The position numbers were made by a program, and so were the translations under genes. This document shows, one piece after another, positions 55,745-64,000 of a stretch of DNA of 64,000 bases (positions are counted from its first letter, which is position 1; each line of letters starts with the position of its first letter). Under the pieces are notes generated by a model that had not been told where the DNA came from, made no database searches, and was given only the letters and a program-made list of their open reading frames with translations. This DNA is from Siphonodentalium dalli (lineage: Eukaryota > Mollusca > Scaphopoda > Gadilida > Siphonodentaliidae): NCBI GenBank assembly GCA_032622095.1, contig CP136068.1:161777465-161841464 (forward strand), given 5' to 3'.

Positions 55745-55998
55745 TGCATTAAAAATGATAAAAATGATAAAAATTGTTAAAGAATATAAGAAAAAATGAT
55801 ACAAATTCTTATAGAATGTAACAAAAATGATAATTTTTTTTATGAAAATTGTTGAAGAATGTAAGAAAGAAAATGATAAAAAATTATAAGAAATTGTTAG
55901 ACCAATGCATTCTCGTATGAGAGGCGAACTATGGTAATGCATTGGCACAGAGTCTTTAATGTTTCGCCAGCGCAGCTCCCGCCATGAAGGGGTTAAAA
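55745..55998. mobile_element. Family C element, degenerate copy
   Basis: AT-rich AATGTAAGAAAA repeats, then a shortened hairpin (55901-55946, centre deleted), then the family C tail CGCCAGCGCAGCTCCCGCCA and TTAA at 55993-55996. The left hairpin is absent. Confidence 0.7.
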
Positions 55999-55999
55999 T

Positions 56000-56338
56000 G
56001 GTACTGCTCACTAAATCCGACCATATATGGGACGATGTCCTTTCATACTCAGCAGAATATATGCAACAAAGGAATGACATTGAGCAACAGATGGGTGCAA
56101 AATACACTCGTATGCTCTATAAATTATGTAAGCAACATGGCAATTATAATGATAACGAATTTATGGCTGGAGTAATAAATTCATTTTCATTTAAAATTAC
56201 CATGTTGTTTGTATCATTCAAAGAGCATATGAGTGTATTTCGCACTCATCCATGGCTCAAATTCATTCATTTGTTGAATATATTCTATTGAGATAAAAGG
56301 AGATGGTCCCATAAATGGTCGGATTTATGTACAGTACC
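56000..56338 (+). mobile_element. 339-bp MITE with an open frame between its ends
   Basis: Ends GGTACTGCTCACTAAATCC and GGATTTATGTACAGTACC; the arms also pair GACCATATATGGGAC with GTCCCATAAATGGTC. A plus-strand frame continues through the element to 56291 (about 97 codons inside it; words such as HIWDDVLSYSAEYMQQRNDI). No domain was recognised, and the start codon at 55959 belongs to the family C tail, so a chance frame is more likely than a gene. Confidence 0.6.
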
Positions 56339-56560
56339 CATGCAAGTTGATATTTACACTCGGTCAGTTACTTATAAGTATATGCCTTAGATATAGGGCG
56401 GCTAAGTGTCAAATAGTAACCGAATCGTTCATTTTGTTATTCAAGCCTGACATTTGCCATGAGTGGTGAGTGTGAACTGTAAAGACATATTTTTTCTGAC
56501 AAACCGATCACAATGGTCGACATAATTATTCAAAATGATCGCCACTGTTTCGAGAATTTA
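56339..56560. other. No gene seen
   Basis: Unique AT-rich sequence. Confidence 0.4.
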
Positions 56561-57510
56561 CATGCATGTCCAGAATCATCTCTAGATGGGAGCTATCGAA
56601 GTTGAACAATTTTCGATGAAAGGCATGGCCTCCAGCAGCAATCGTGGATTTTACTCTTTGCGTGACTAAAACGTTTGACGCATCCTTACAAACCACATCC
56701 CCCGTCCTATCGTCACCAAACTTCTCACGAATATTTTGAGGGGCCACTAGATGGGGGCCATCAATATTTTCTGAATTTATCCTTCATCCGATCATCACCA
56801 AACAGCATAGTATGGATTTTCGGGGTGACCTCTAGATGGGAGCCTCATATTTTTACCGAACGTAGATGAAAAACATGGCCGCCAACAGCCACATTGGATT
56901 TCAAATTTGAATCCATCGCAGCCCTCATTTATTGGAGAACAGTTTGTTTTAAAGTTACAGGCATCTTTAGGATAACCTCTAGATGGGAGCCATCGAATTT
57001 TCACAATCTTCGATTAAAAAAACCATGGCCGCCAGCAGCCATATTGGAGTTTACTCTTTCAATGACTAATATCCCCCATCCGATCGTCACCAAACTTAAC
57101 ACGGAACTTTTGAGTGGCCACTAGATTTGTCAGAATTTCGATGAAAAACATGACCGCCAGTGGTCGGATTTTAATCTTTGTATGACTAAATCATTTTACA
57201 CGCCGTACACAGACGACACCCATTGTCCGGTCGTCACTAAACTTCATACTTATCCTCAGGATGACCATTAGGTCAAAGCCATGACTTGTTTTCCGAACTG
57301 CGTTGAGAAATATGGCCACCAGCGGCCATCATGGTTTTACTCTTAGTATGACTAAATCCTTTGGCACAACCTACAGACGACATCCCTTGTCCGATCCTCA
57401 CTAAACTTCATATGGATTTTCAGGATGATCATTAGATGGGAGTTATATATTTGTTTCTGAATTTTGTTAAAAAACAGTGGCCACCAGCAGCTACCTTGGA
57501 TATTAGTTTA
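56560..57510. repeat. Degenerate tandem repeat, unit about 125-165 bp
   Basis: The cycle 'catggccgccagcagccatattgga', 'ttactctttgtatgactaa', 'cccatccgatcgtcaccaaactt', 'aggatgacctctagatgggagccat' recurs about six times with clear divergence. A single related phrase lies at 3411. Short frames over it are artefacts. Confidence 0.75.
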
Positions 57511-57574
57511 TAATTATCTCTTCATGTTGAGATATAGAATTACCTAGACATTTAAACTAGTTATCTAGGCTAGC

Positions 57575-57720
57575 CTCAAGCCTTCCCATCGTGTTGGAAA
57601 TTTCAAACATCATACTCCCCCTTAGGTTGGAAATTATCCAACAGATGACCATTTCAGTCCACAGTTTTGACCAAATGTAGTAAAATATTGTTTTCATAAA
57701 CTAATTAGCATTTTTTATTG
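57575..57720 (+). repeat. Dispersed repeat D, copy
   Basis: 'gtgttggaaatttcaaac..catactcccccttaggttggaaa' and 'ccaacagatgaccatttcagtcc' match 21555-21660. Confidence 0.65.
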
Positions 57721-58215
57721 GCCATCGCTATTTTAGCAACCACCAAGGGTGGTTATACCTAAGGCAGGTGAATGACGTCATATAATTTTTTCTATATCCA
57801 TCAGTGATTATTCAAGATCGCGGGTTTAGATTTTGGAGAAATTGTCACGTGACTTCCGGCTAGCAACCGTGTGGAGATTGTAAAAAAAACGCGGAATTGG
57901 AAATGAAGCATCGGGATAAAAATGAAAGTAGCTACTTCACAACTTATGAAGAATTCACATGTGATTTAAGTTTATTAATTTCATTTAGACCAATTTCGTT
58001 TGTCATCCTAATGAAAACGATAAAATAAGAAGTCATGACGATAACCCAGACAATATTTTACAATCCACGACACGTCTTGTCAATTTGGCATGTCATCTCC
58101 GGCGTGTCCACTGCATGATGTTACACAAATTATTCTTAGCGTTATGTCGCCGAAAAAAGGCAAATTTGAGGCACATAATGTGTGGTTCCTCCACTACGTG
58201 TCACGTACGATTCAT
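57721..58215. other. No gene recognised
   Basis: Unique sequence with short frames only. Confidence 0.4.
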
Positions 58216-58218
58216 ATT

Positions 58219-58610
58219 AGAGACCTTTCGCAAACATCACTATTACGATTACGGATAGGGTATAGTGTCCTAGTAAGGTTGACACCATCACAATTTACCT
58301 ACGATGGCTAATTGTTGAGACGGCATATGCCCCACTTTATTCAGTTCACATATATTTGATGGAAAAAATAATCTGTGTCTCTTTGAGATCCCAAGTTCTT
58401 ATCCGTGTGTAATACACCAAACGGATAATGTTAGAGCGTCCCCAAGCAGGACCGGTGACACATTCTTGACACATGTGCACATAATTAAACTGCGCGGGGT
58501 ATATTTCGTCTCACGTAAGAACCCCCGTGCGCAAAGATCGAATTTTGGCCGTATACTGGCAGGATATTTCCATATCCGTAATCGTATTCGTGATTTTGCG
58601 AAAGGTCTCT
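58219..58610. mobile_element. Inverted-repeat element (arms of about 38 bp)
   Basis: AGAGACCTTTCGCAAA through GATTACGGATA at 58219-58257 pairs with TATCCGTAATC through TTTGCGAAAGGTCTCT at 58573-58610. Frames in the two arms are mirror images. True ends and target duplication are not clear. Confidence 0.6.
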
Positions 58611-58969
58611 ATTATCTACGACATCACGAATATACAACATGGAACGCTCTTGTCTGTTACATGTCATGCACATGGTTGTTGTTTCTTTGAGACCCAAAGA
58701 TCGTGTTAAAAGTTATATTGTTCAGTCTTCCTGTGACATATAATGCCCGTAGAAAGTAGTTCAAGTATTTATCGACCTATTTCAATACCGGGAAAAATTA
58801 AAAAGCGAATATTATTAGGTGTATTTTGGAGCGCTAAACACCATGTGGCTTCAAATTACCTGATTCGATGCAGTTGATTCGCTATGCGCCCCAACGAAGT
58901 GCTTCACATAACTGTAAGTATAACATTCACTGTACACGCAACACGATGTTCTTTAGAAATTCTCCGTCA

Positions 58970-59268
58970 GCGAGCTTATAATATCGTTTTATTTAACGTA
59001 GTCACCCACCGACCAAATTGTCGCCCGCACACAATAATCCTTAATTCGAGTGGCATTGAGTTACCAAATTTAAGGGGGCAGATATCGGGTTCAACGGGTA
59101 AAAAGTCACTACTGACACATATCACGGACAGACTAAGTATGAAAAGGGTCATACGTCTTCGTCAGCGCGGTTATAATTTATATCTGTATAAAATAGGTCG
59201 CCCACTGACCCACATCGCTAAATATGGACTGTGGAGAGGAAGGGAGTTGGCTCGCCCCGCGGTACTCT
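58970..59268. repeat. Dispersed repeat F, two diverged copies
   Basis: 'cgtcagcg.gcttataat..' followed by 'gtcacccactgacccacat', 'tactctttaattcgagtgg' is seen at 58970-59110 and 59155-59268, and again at 61570-61760. Confidence 0.6.
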
Positions 59269-59272
59269 TTAA

Positions 59273-59749
59273 CCCTTTACCAACAAACCGGCCAAAAACC
59301 GGCCAAATAAAGCTTCAACAGCCTAAAATATCTTCGGTCTGTCTCAATAGAACCATACAAATATGGATATCATTGGAACCGGCTCCTTGACCACATTGTG
59401 ATAGTTACAGTTATGCCCTGTGCCAATGCATTCTCTTATATATGCGAGTCGACCATAGGTCGCCTCGCATATATAAGAGAATGCATTGGCCTAATAAAAA
59501 TCTTTTTTTTAACACTTTTTACCATTTTTTCTTACATTCTTTAACAATTTATAATTTGTAATGTCTTAAGCCAATGCATTCTCTTATATATGCGAGGCGA
59601 CCTACCCTAGAGGTATACACTAATATGTATTCAATGGCTGGGATTCCGTTGAATACATGTGACTCACGTCAATGGGTGTGGAATAAAATGGGATTTATAT
59701 GTGATATGGTCGACTCGCATATATAAGAGAATGCATTGGCACAGGGCCG
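59273..59749 (+). mobile_element. Family B MITE copy 5, with insertion and lost right end
   Basis: TTAA at 59269-59272 precedes CCCTTTACC, and the long arm matches copy 1. The first hairpin is 59422-59490. The second (59570-59740) is split by a 102-bp insertion at 59605-59706. The right end after CACAGGGCCG is missing, so no second TTAA is present. Confidence 0.8.
59605..59706. mobile_element. 102-bp insertion inside a hairpin, TA duplication
   Basis: The hairpin reads CGACCTA, then 102 bp, then TGGTCGACTC. The last two inserted bases duplicate TA. The insert contains its own hairpin (ATGTATTCAA with TTGAATACAT). No terminal inverted repeat was recognised. Confidence 0.6.
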
Positions 59750-59764
59750 CCCCTCGGATACCTC

Positions 59765-60000
59765 AAACTTTTTTGACATGTCCAACATGACACCCACATA
59801 AGGGTTGGGAAATGTTACCTCATGACCATTTCAGTCCAACAGTTTTATCAAAAGTAGAAAAATATGCTGCTCTTAGTCTAAAATAACATATTTCCCACAA
59901 ATTAATATTACTGATTGAAAATTCAAACAATGAGAACAATTACAACCTATGTTTGGTGTAAATGTATGTAAACTTATGTTGTGTTAGGTATGATATATAT
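59765..60000 (+). repeat. Dispersed repeat D, copy
   Basis: 'gacacccacataagggttgg', 'catgaccatttcagtccaacagttttat' and 'tatgttgtgttaggtatga' follow the order of 21723-21950. Confidence 0.6.
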
Positions 60001-60021
60001 ATATATTGACGAAAGTTTGGG

Positions 60022-60040
60022 TGGGGGGGGGGGGGGAGAG
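60022..60040 (+). repeat. G homopolymer run
   Basis: A GGGT..G run of more than 12 G, next to repeat D as at 21958 (C run) and 35042. Confidence 0.7.
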
Positions 60041-60410
60041 ACACCGTCCCGAGCGGACCACGTAACTACCTAAGTGTCCAGATGCATCTTTTTCCAGAAT
60101 TTCCTTTTCTTTGTGAAATTTGGTAAAAGCGATTACTTTCTAAATGAAAATATTCATTAAATTTTACGAATCAATTAATAATTAAGTGTCCTCTCATGAT
60201 CTTGATAATATGATATCAATGGATATATGAATTACACTTTTGAAAAAAATATATTATATTTCTTGTTAACTGAAAACTGAGAAATTTTAAATATTCGTCA
60301 TGCCATAACAGTTAATTAAATGAGGTTATAATATCCAATGGTTTATATATATTGTGTCATTCAAAATGGTTCACTTAACCTCCCTCCTAATCCGTTTGTA
60401 TTGGTTTTGG
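60041..60410. other. No gene seen
   Basis: AT-rich unique sequence. Confidence 0.4.
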
Positions 60411-60887
60411 CGAAAACACTGTGCCAATAATTCTCTTATATATGCGAGTCGACATATAGTCGCCTCGAATATATAAGAGAATGCATTGGCCTAACAATTT
60501 TTTTTCATTTCTTATAAATTTTTCTAACATTCTTCAACAATTTTTATAATTTTTTTTATAATGTTATCTTACATTCTACAAACATTTTTATAATTTTGTT
60601 CTTATATTCTTTAACAATTTTATCATTTATTTTTATCATTTTTTTCTTACATGCTTTAACAATTTTATAAATTTTTCTATAAATTTTTCTTACATTCTTT
60701 AACAATTTTTATCATTTTTTAACATTATTTCTTACATTATTTAACAATTTTTTATTATTTGTTTTTCTATTTTCTTACATTTTTTAACAATTATAAAAAA
60801 ATAATATAATATTTTTTTAGGCCAATGCACTTTCGTATATACATGTATGGTGACCCGACTATATAAGGGAATGCACTCGCACAGGGT
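60411..60887. mobile_element. Family C-like element, degenerate double hairpin
   Basis: Hairpins at 60423-60490 (lacks part of AATGCATT) and 60821-60880 (altered centre) enclose about 330 bp of TTTCTTACATTCTTTAACAA repeats. The left flank TTTTGGCGAAAACACTG resembles 40788-40803. Right flank CACAGGGTTTTAATAG. Confidence 0.65.
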
Positions 60888-60970
60888 TTTAATAGAGACG
60901 GTCGTTTAAATTCGATATCAGACAACTGCGGTATGCTTCATGTTTGACATCACAAACGCAGTCCCATATA

Positions 60971-61421
60971 GGTTACACTGGTGTAAATAAGGTTCCGAGT
61001 GACATCTAGCGGATGCGGGAGGAATATATAGGAGAGAATAAAATAGACACTGGGCCCTGATTGGTCAATAGCCTTGTGTGCTTTTCACATAAAAAAATCA
61101 TCACACCTCTTCCCTATGATTTCCCATAGGTAAAATAACCATTGGCACAGGAATTAACCCTTTGTAGTGAATTTTGAATTTTTTGGTGTGGTCTAAAATA
61201 TGACTGTATTTTTTTATGCGGTTCTGACACTAGTTACGAAAACATAAGATTTAAAGGCGAATTCCCTGCTAGACAGACATGATTTTTTTGTGTAAAAAGT
61301 TTCCCAAAATGTCAATTTTTCAGATTTAAAGAAAATTTTGGACCCAACATTTATATTGCCAACACTATACGCTAAAACGTTAGCACTGAGGCCTATGGAA
61401 AACATTTACACCAGTGTAACC
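60971..61421. mobile_element. MITE with GGTTACACTGGTGTAAA ends, TATA flanks
   Basis: GGTTACACTGGTGTAAAT at the left pairs with ATTTACACCAGTGTAACC at the right. TATA at 60967-60970 and 61422-61425. TATA is self-complementary, so the duplication could be 2 or 4 bp. A 63-codon minus frame inside has no domain. Confidence 0.7.
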
Positions 61422-61569
61422 TATAGCCACACACCTGGGAGGCCAAACTCCATACAGCGCCCTCTACGTTATCACTGCGTATCTCAGCGAAGCGATGGGA
61501 GATAACTCTGCCTGAAGTTTGCTGGGAGGCAGACCGATTAACTATACCACGCGCTATATCCCGTCTACG

Positions 61570-61760
61570 ATGTTGGAATTCTTTGCCAACGCGCTTATAA
61601 TTTCGATCTGTTCAAATAGGTCACCCACTGACCCACATCGCTACCATTGTAACAATGGGTTGTGACAAGGAAGCGAGTTAGCCCACACACAGTACTCTTT
61701 AATTTCAAGTGGCGCTGAGTGGATTCGAGATAAAGCGGGCCACAGAACCACATGAATGGC
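61570..61760. repeat. Dispersed repeat F, third copy
   Basis: Shares 'gtcacccactgacccacatcgcta', 'aaggaagcgagttagc' and 'gtactctttaatttcaagtggc' with 58970-59268. Confidence 0.6.
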
Positions 61761-62213
61761 GGTCTAACAGATCGCGGTATAGAGCCTTGCAGCGCGATAA
61801 TTTGTCATTGTTGCGCGCTTAATGTGTCACCAGTCACCTCCTTGATGCATCAAGGACACATATAAATATACATAGACTTGAAAAGACTTTGTGTGGCCGA
61901 CATTTAATCTTGGCATATTTTATAGTAGCTGATCAGTGTTGGGAGTTGCTTGATAACGTTAAGGTTGTTCGGGTATATCACCCAAAGGATTTAAGACCAT
62001 TCGTGTATGATATATACGCTCGTGGGAGTTTGTAATCACGGGTCCTTCCAGTCATTGGGTGAGTTTTGATTTCATTTAAACATATTATATTTGTATAATA
62101 TATTACAAAGGATGTGGGCTTGGAAGAGAAGTTCCTCTCACTTACACGAACCTCCACTGCCCACAAGAACAGTATGTATAAATATGTATAACAATGTGTT
62201 GCAACACGAATAC
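61761..62213. other. No gene seen
   Basis: Unique sequence with short frames only. Confidence 0.4.
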
Positions 62214-62217
62214 TTAA

Positions 62218-62552
62218 CCCTTTACCCAACAGAAGGGCCCTGTGCCAATGCATTCTCTTATATATGCGAATGCATTGGCTTAACACATTAAAAATTATAA
62301 AATTGTAAAAAGTGTTAAAAAAGATTTTTTTTCGGCCAATGCATTCTCTTATATATGCGAGGCGACCTATGGTCGACTCGCATATATAAGAGAATGCATT
62401 GGCACATGGCATAACTGTAAATATCACAATGTGGTCAAGGAGCCGGTTCCAATGATATCCATATTTGTATGGTTCTATTGAGACAGACCGAATATATTTT
62501 AGGCTGTTGAAGCTTTATTTGGCCGGTTTTGGCCGGTTTGTTGGGTAAAGGG
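62218..62552 (-). mobile_element. Family B MITE copy 6, complete ends, internal deletion
   Basis: Flanked by TTAA at 62214-62217 and 62553-62556. It starts CCCTTTACCCAACAGAAGGG and ends GTTGGGTAAAGGG. The first hairpin (62243-62279) has lost its centre and one arm, keeping only 37 bp; the second (62335-62403) is intact. Confidence 0.85.
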
Positions 62553-62590
62553 TTAAAGCCACTTGACGGTTTGCGCACCTCAATAATATT

Positions 62591-63007
62591 GAATTGGTCG
62601 TTGTCGTATAGTTTCGAGCAAAAAAAACCCCAGGATCTCTCAAACGTGCAAAAAGTCACACAGGATGTCCCAAAACGTGCAAAAATCTCAAAGTCTCACA
62701 AAACAACGGGAATTTAGAGCAGTCGTCTGCTATATATGTCATATATTTATTAATATTATTATAATAATTATTTGTTTGTGATCGGAGTGAAATATCAACG
62801 GAATTTAAATGGGCGTATATATCGCCCGCTTTGAGTCTGACTGGCAGCGCATTTCTTATTTAATAAATAGCAGACGACAAATGTAAATTCCCGTTGTTTT
62901 GTGAGACTTTGAGATCCTGAGTGTCTTTTTGCATGTTTGAGAGATCCTGGGTGTCTTTTTGCATATTTGAGAGATTCTGGGTGTCTTTTTGCGACAATAA
63001 CCAATTC
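62591..63007. mobile_element. Foldback element of about 417 bp
   Basis: GAATTGGTCGTTGTCG at the left pairs with CGACAATAACCAATTC at the right. The inner arms ACAAAACAACGGGAATTT and AAATTCCCGTTGTTTTGTG, and AGCAGTCGTCTGCTAT and AGCAGACGAC, also pair. A roughly 28-bp unit (GAGAGATCCTGGGTGTCTTT then TTGCAT) repeats three times in the right arm and about twice in the left. Confidence 0.7.
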
Positions 63008-63129
63008 AGCCCAAATACTGTCCGCTTTTAAATTGTTTGCGGTATCGAAATAGGTATATACATACTAACTACCTTTCTACGAGCAGTATATGTCCCATCA
63101 AGACGGATTGAAGACATAATACAGTCTGA

Positions 63130-63624
63130 GGGTCAATCCACACCGGGCGCGAGCGCGCGATTTTCACGGCCGTTTTCTGTCGTCCGTAGCGGTTCAAAGC
63201 GCGCGATTTTTGTATTCACACCGAAAGCGACTGGATCGCTTCGTCGTGCGCGATGGTTTGGGTAGATAATCGTTTGAGTGCATCATTTACAGGCTGGTCA
63301 CAAATGCAATGTGTATGGACATTTTATTCAGAATTTGCTAAAGTCCTCCACCACCTTTGTTATCGCGACGGCGAATGAATGTGTCGCCTTCAAATAGAAG
63401 GAATGCGCGCGTACAAATATCCTATTTGACAGCGACCCAACTATCCCGCTCGTTTGTCACAGAGCGAGAAATCGACGAAGCATAACATCACTGCTGTGAC
63501 CGCCTCGACGTGGTCAGCGATTCAGTCGCTTGCGGTGCGAATATAAAAATCGCGCGCTTAGAACTGCTACGGACGACAGAAAACGGCCGTTATAATCACA
63601 CGCTCGCGTCCGGTGTGGATTGAC
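63130..63624. mobile_element. 495-bp inverted-repeat element with CG-rich ends
   Basis: Left end GGGTCAATCCACACCGGGCG followed by CGAGCGCGCGA; right end CTCGCGTCCGGTGTGGATTGAC. The arms also pair GGCCGTTTTCTGTCGTCCGT with ACGGACGACAGAAAACGGCC, and AAAATCGCGCGC. A second copy begins 5 bp after it. Alternating CG runs make the ends unusually GC-rich for the region. No coding sequence. Confidence 0.75.
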
Positions 63625-63629
63625 ATTAA

Positions 63630-63855
63630 GGGTCAATCCACACCGGGCGCGAGCGCGCGAGTTTTACGGCCGTTTGCTGTCGTCCGTAGCGGTTCAAAGC
63701 GCGCGATTTTTATTTTCACACCGAAAGCGACTTGATCGCTTCGTCGCGCGCGATGGTTTGGGTAGATAATCGTTTGAGTGCATAAATTACAGGCAGTTCA
63801 AAAATACTATGTACATGTATATGGACATTTTAATCAGAATTTGCTAAACATATGT
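63630..63855 (+). mobile_element. Second copy of the CG-rich element, truncated
   Basis: Starts GGGTCAATCCACACCGGGCG and follows the first copy (GTCGTCCGTAGCGGTTCAAA, GATAATCGTTTGAGTGCAT) up to CAGAATTTGCTAAA, then diverges. The right arm is not seen before the window ends. Confidence 0.75.
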
Positions 63856-64000
63856 CAAGTGGAATAGTGCACGGGCTTCCTAAATTCTCAAAGAAATTGC
63901 GTTTAATTGAATTTAATTCTATAATTCCGGTTTGTGAGTTTTTTTTTATCGGGGGTGGGGGAATTGTGCGCGAAGTGACTTCACAAGCTTGGAATAGATT
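63856..64000. other. No gene seen at the window edge
   Basis: Unique sequence with a T run and a GGGGGTGGGGG run near 63951-63961. Confidence 0.4.

Noticed and set aside
4880-62403. 69-bp palindromes as microRNA or terminator hairpins
   Set aside because: They occur in inverted pairs inside elements with defined inverted ends, so a mobile-element explanation is sufficient.

Overview
The window looks like intergenic DNA from the nuclear genome of an animal, probably a marine invertebrate. The reasons are: no dense or operon-like gene layout, AT-rich spacer DNA, many short inverted-repeat DNA transposons (MITEs), a tRNA-related SINE, and a decayed Mutator-like transposase joined to a FLYWCH zinc finger, a combination common in molluscs and other invertebrates. 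The species cannot be fixed from the sequence. I found no intact host gene, no rRNA gene and no convincing functional tRNA gene. The only recognisable protein-coding remnant is the transposase pseudogene at 25.9-27.3 kb.

Layout. 0-6 kb: a cluster of CACGTG-type dyads, a SINE, small tandem repeats and the first 'double hairpin' MITE. 6.07-9.52 kb: a 3.5-kb foldback element with inverted arms and an internal tandem array. 11.6-12.2 kb: a palindrome and a 400-bp MITE that reappear in inverted orientation at 38.4-39.0 kb. 12.56-17.28 kb: a 4.7-kb inverted-repeat element flanked by TTA, with a second TTAA-flanked element nested in it. 17.6-21.4 kb: degenerate tandem repeats and a 27/46-bp minisatellite. 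22.0-24.2 kb: piggyBac-type (TTAA) MITEs, one inside an 870-bp tandem duplication. 24.8-25.4 kb: a hAT-like element. 28.2-30.3 kb: more MITEs, a foldback and a 34-bp array. 35.4-36.4 kb: a TA-flanked element full of GTTGCGT motifs. 36.8-41.3 kb: several MITEs. 41.3-54.2 kb: one continuous 12.9-kb minisatellite of about 535 units of 24 bp. 54.2-64 kb: further MITEs, tandem repeats and CG-rich inverted-repeat elements at the edge.

Two observations stand out. First, an almost perfect palindrome of about 69 bp occurs 24 times, usually as an inverted pair around an AT-rich spacer. The same paired core sits inside at least three MITE families with unrelated outer ends, so it behaves like a transferable module. 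Second, the 24-bp minisatellite has a period divisible by three, so long open frames run through it on both strands (up to 1278 codons). These are best read as a by-product of the period. The array does show higher-order structure, including blocks duplicated at offsets of 2954 and 1440 bp, and each unit carries a pyrimidine tract on one strand and a splice-donor-like motif on the other.

All calls come from reading the sequence by eye. Family names given to non-coding elements rest only on termini and flanking duplications.
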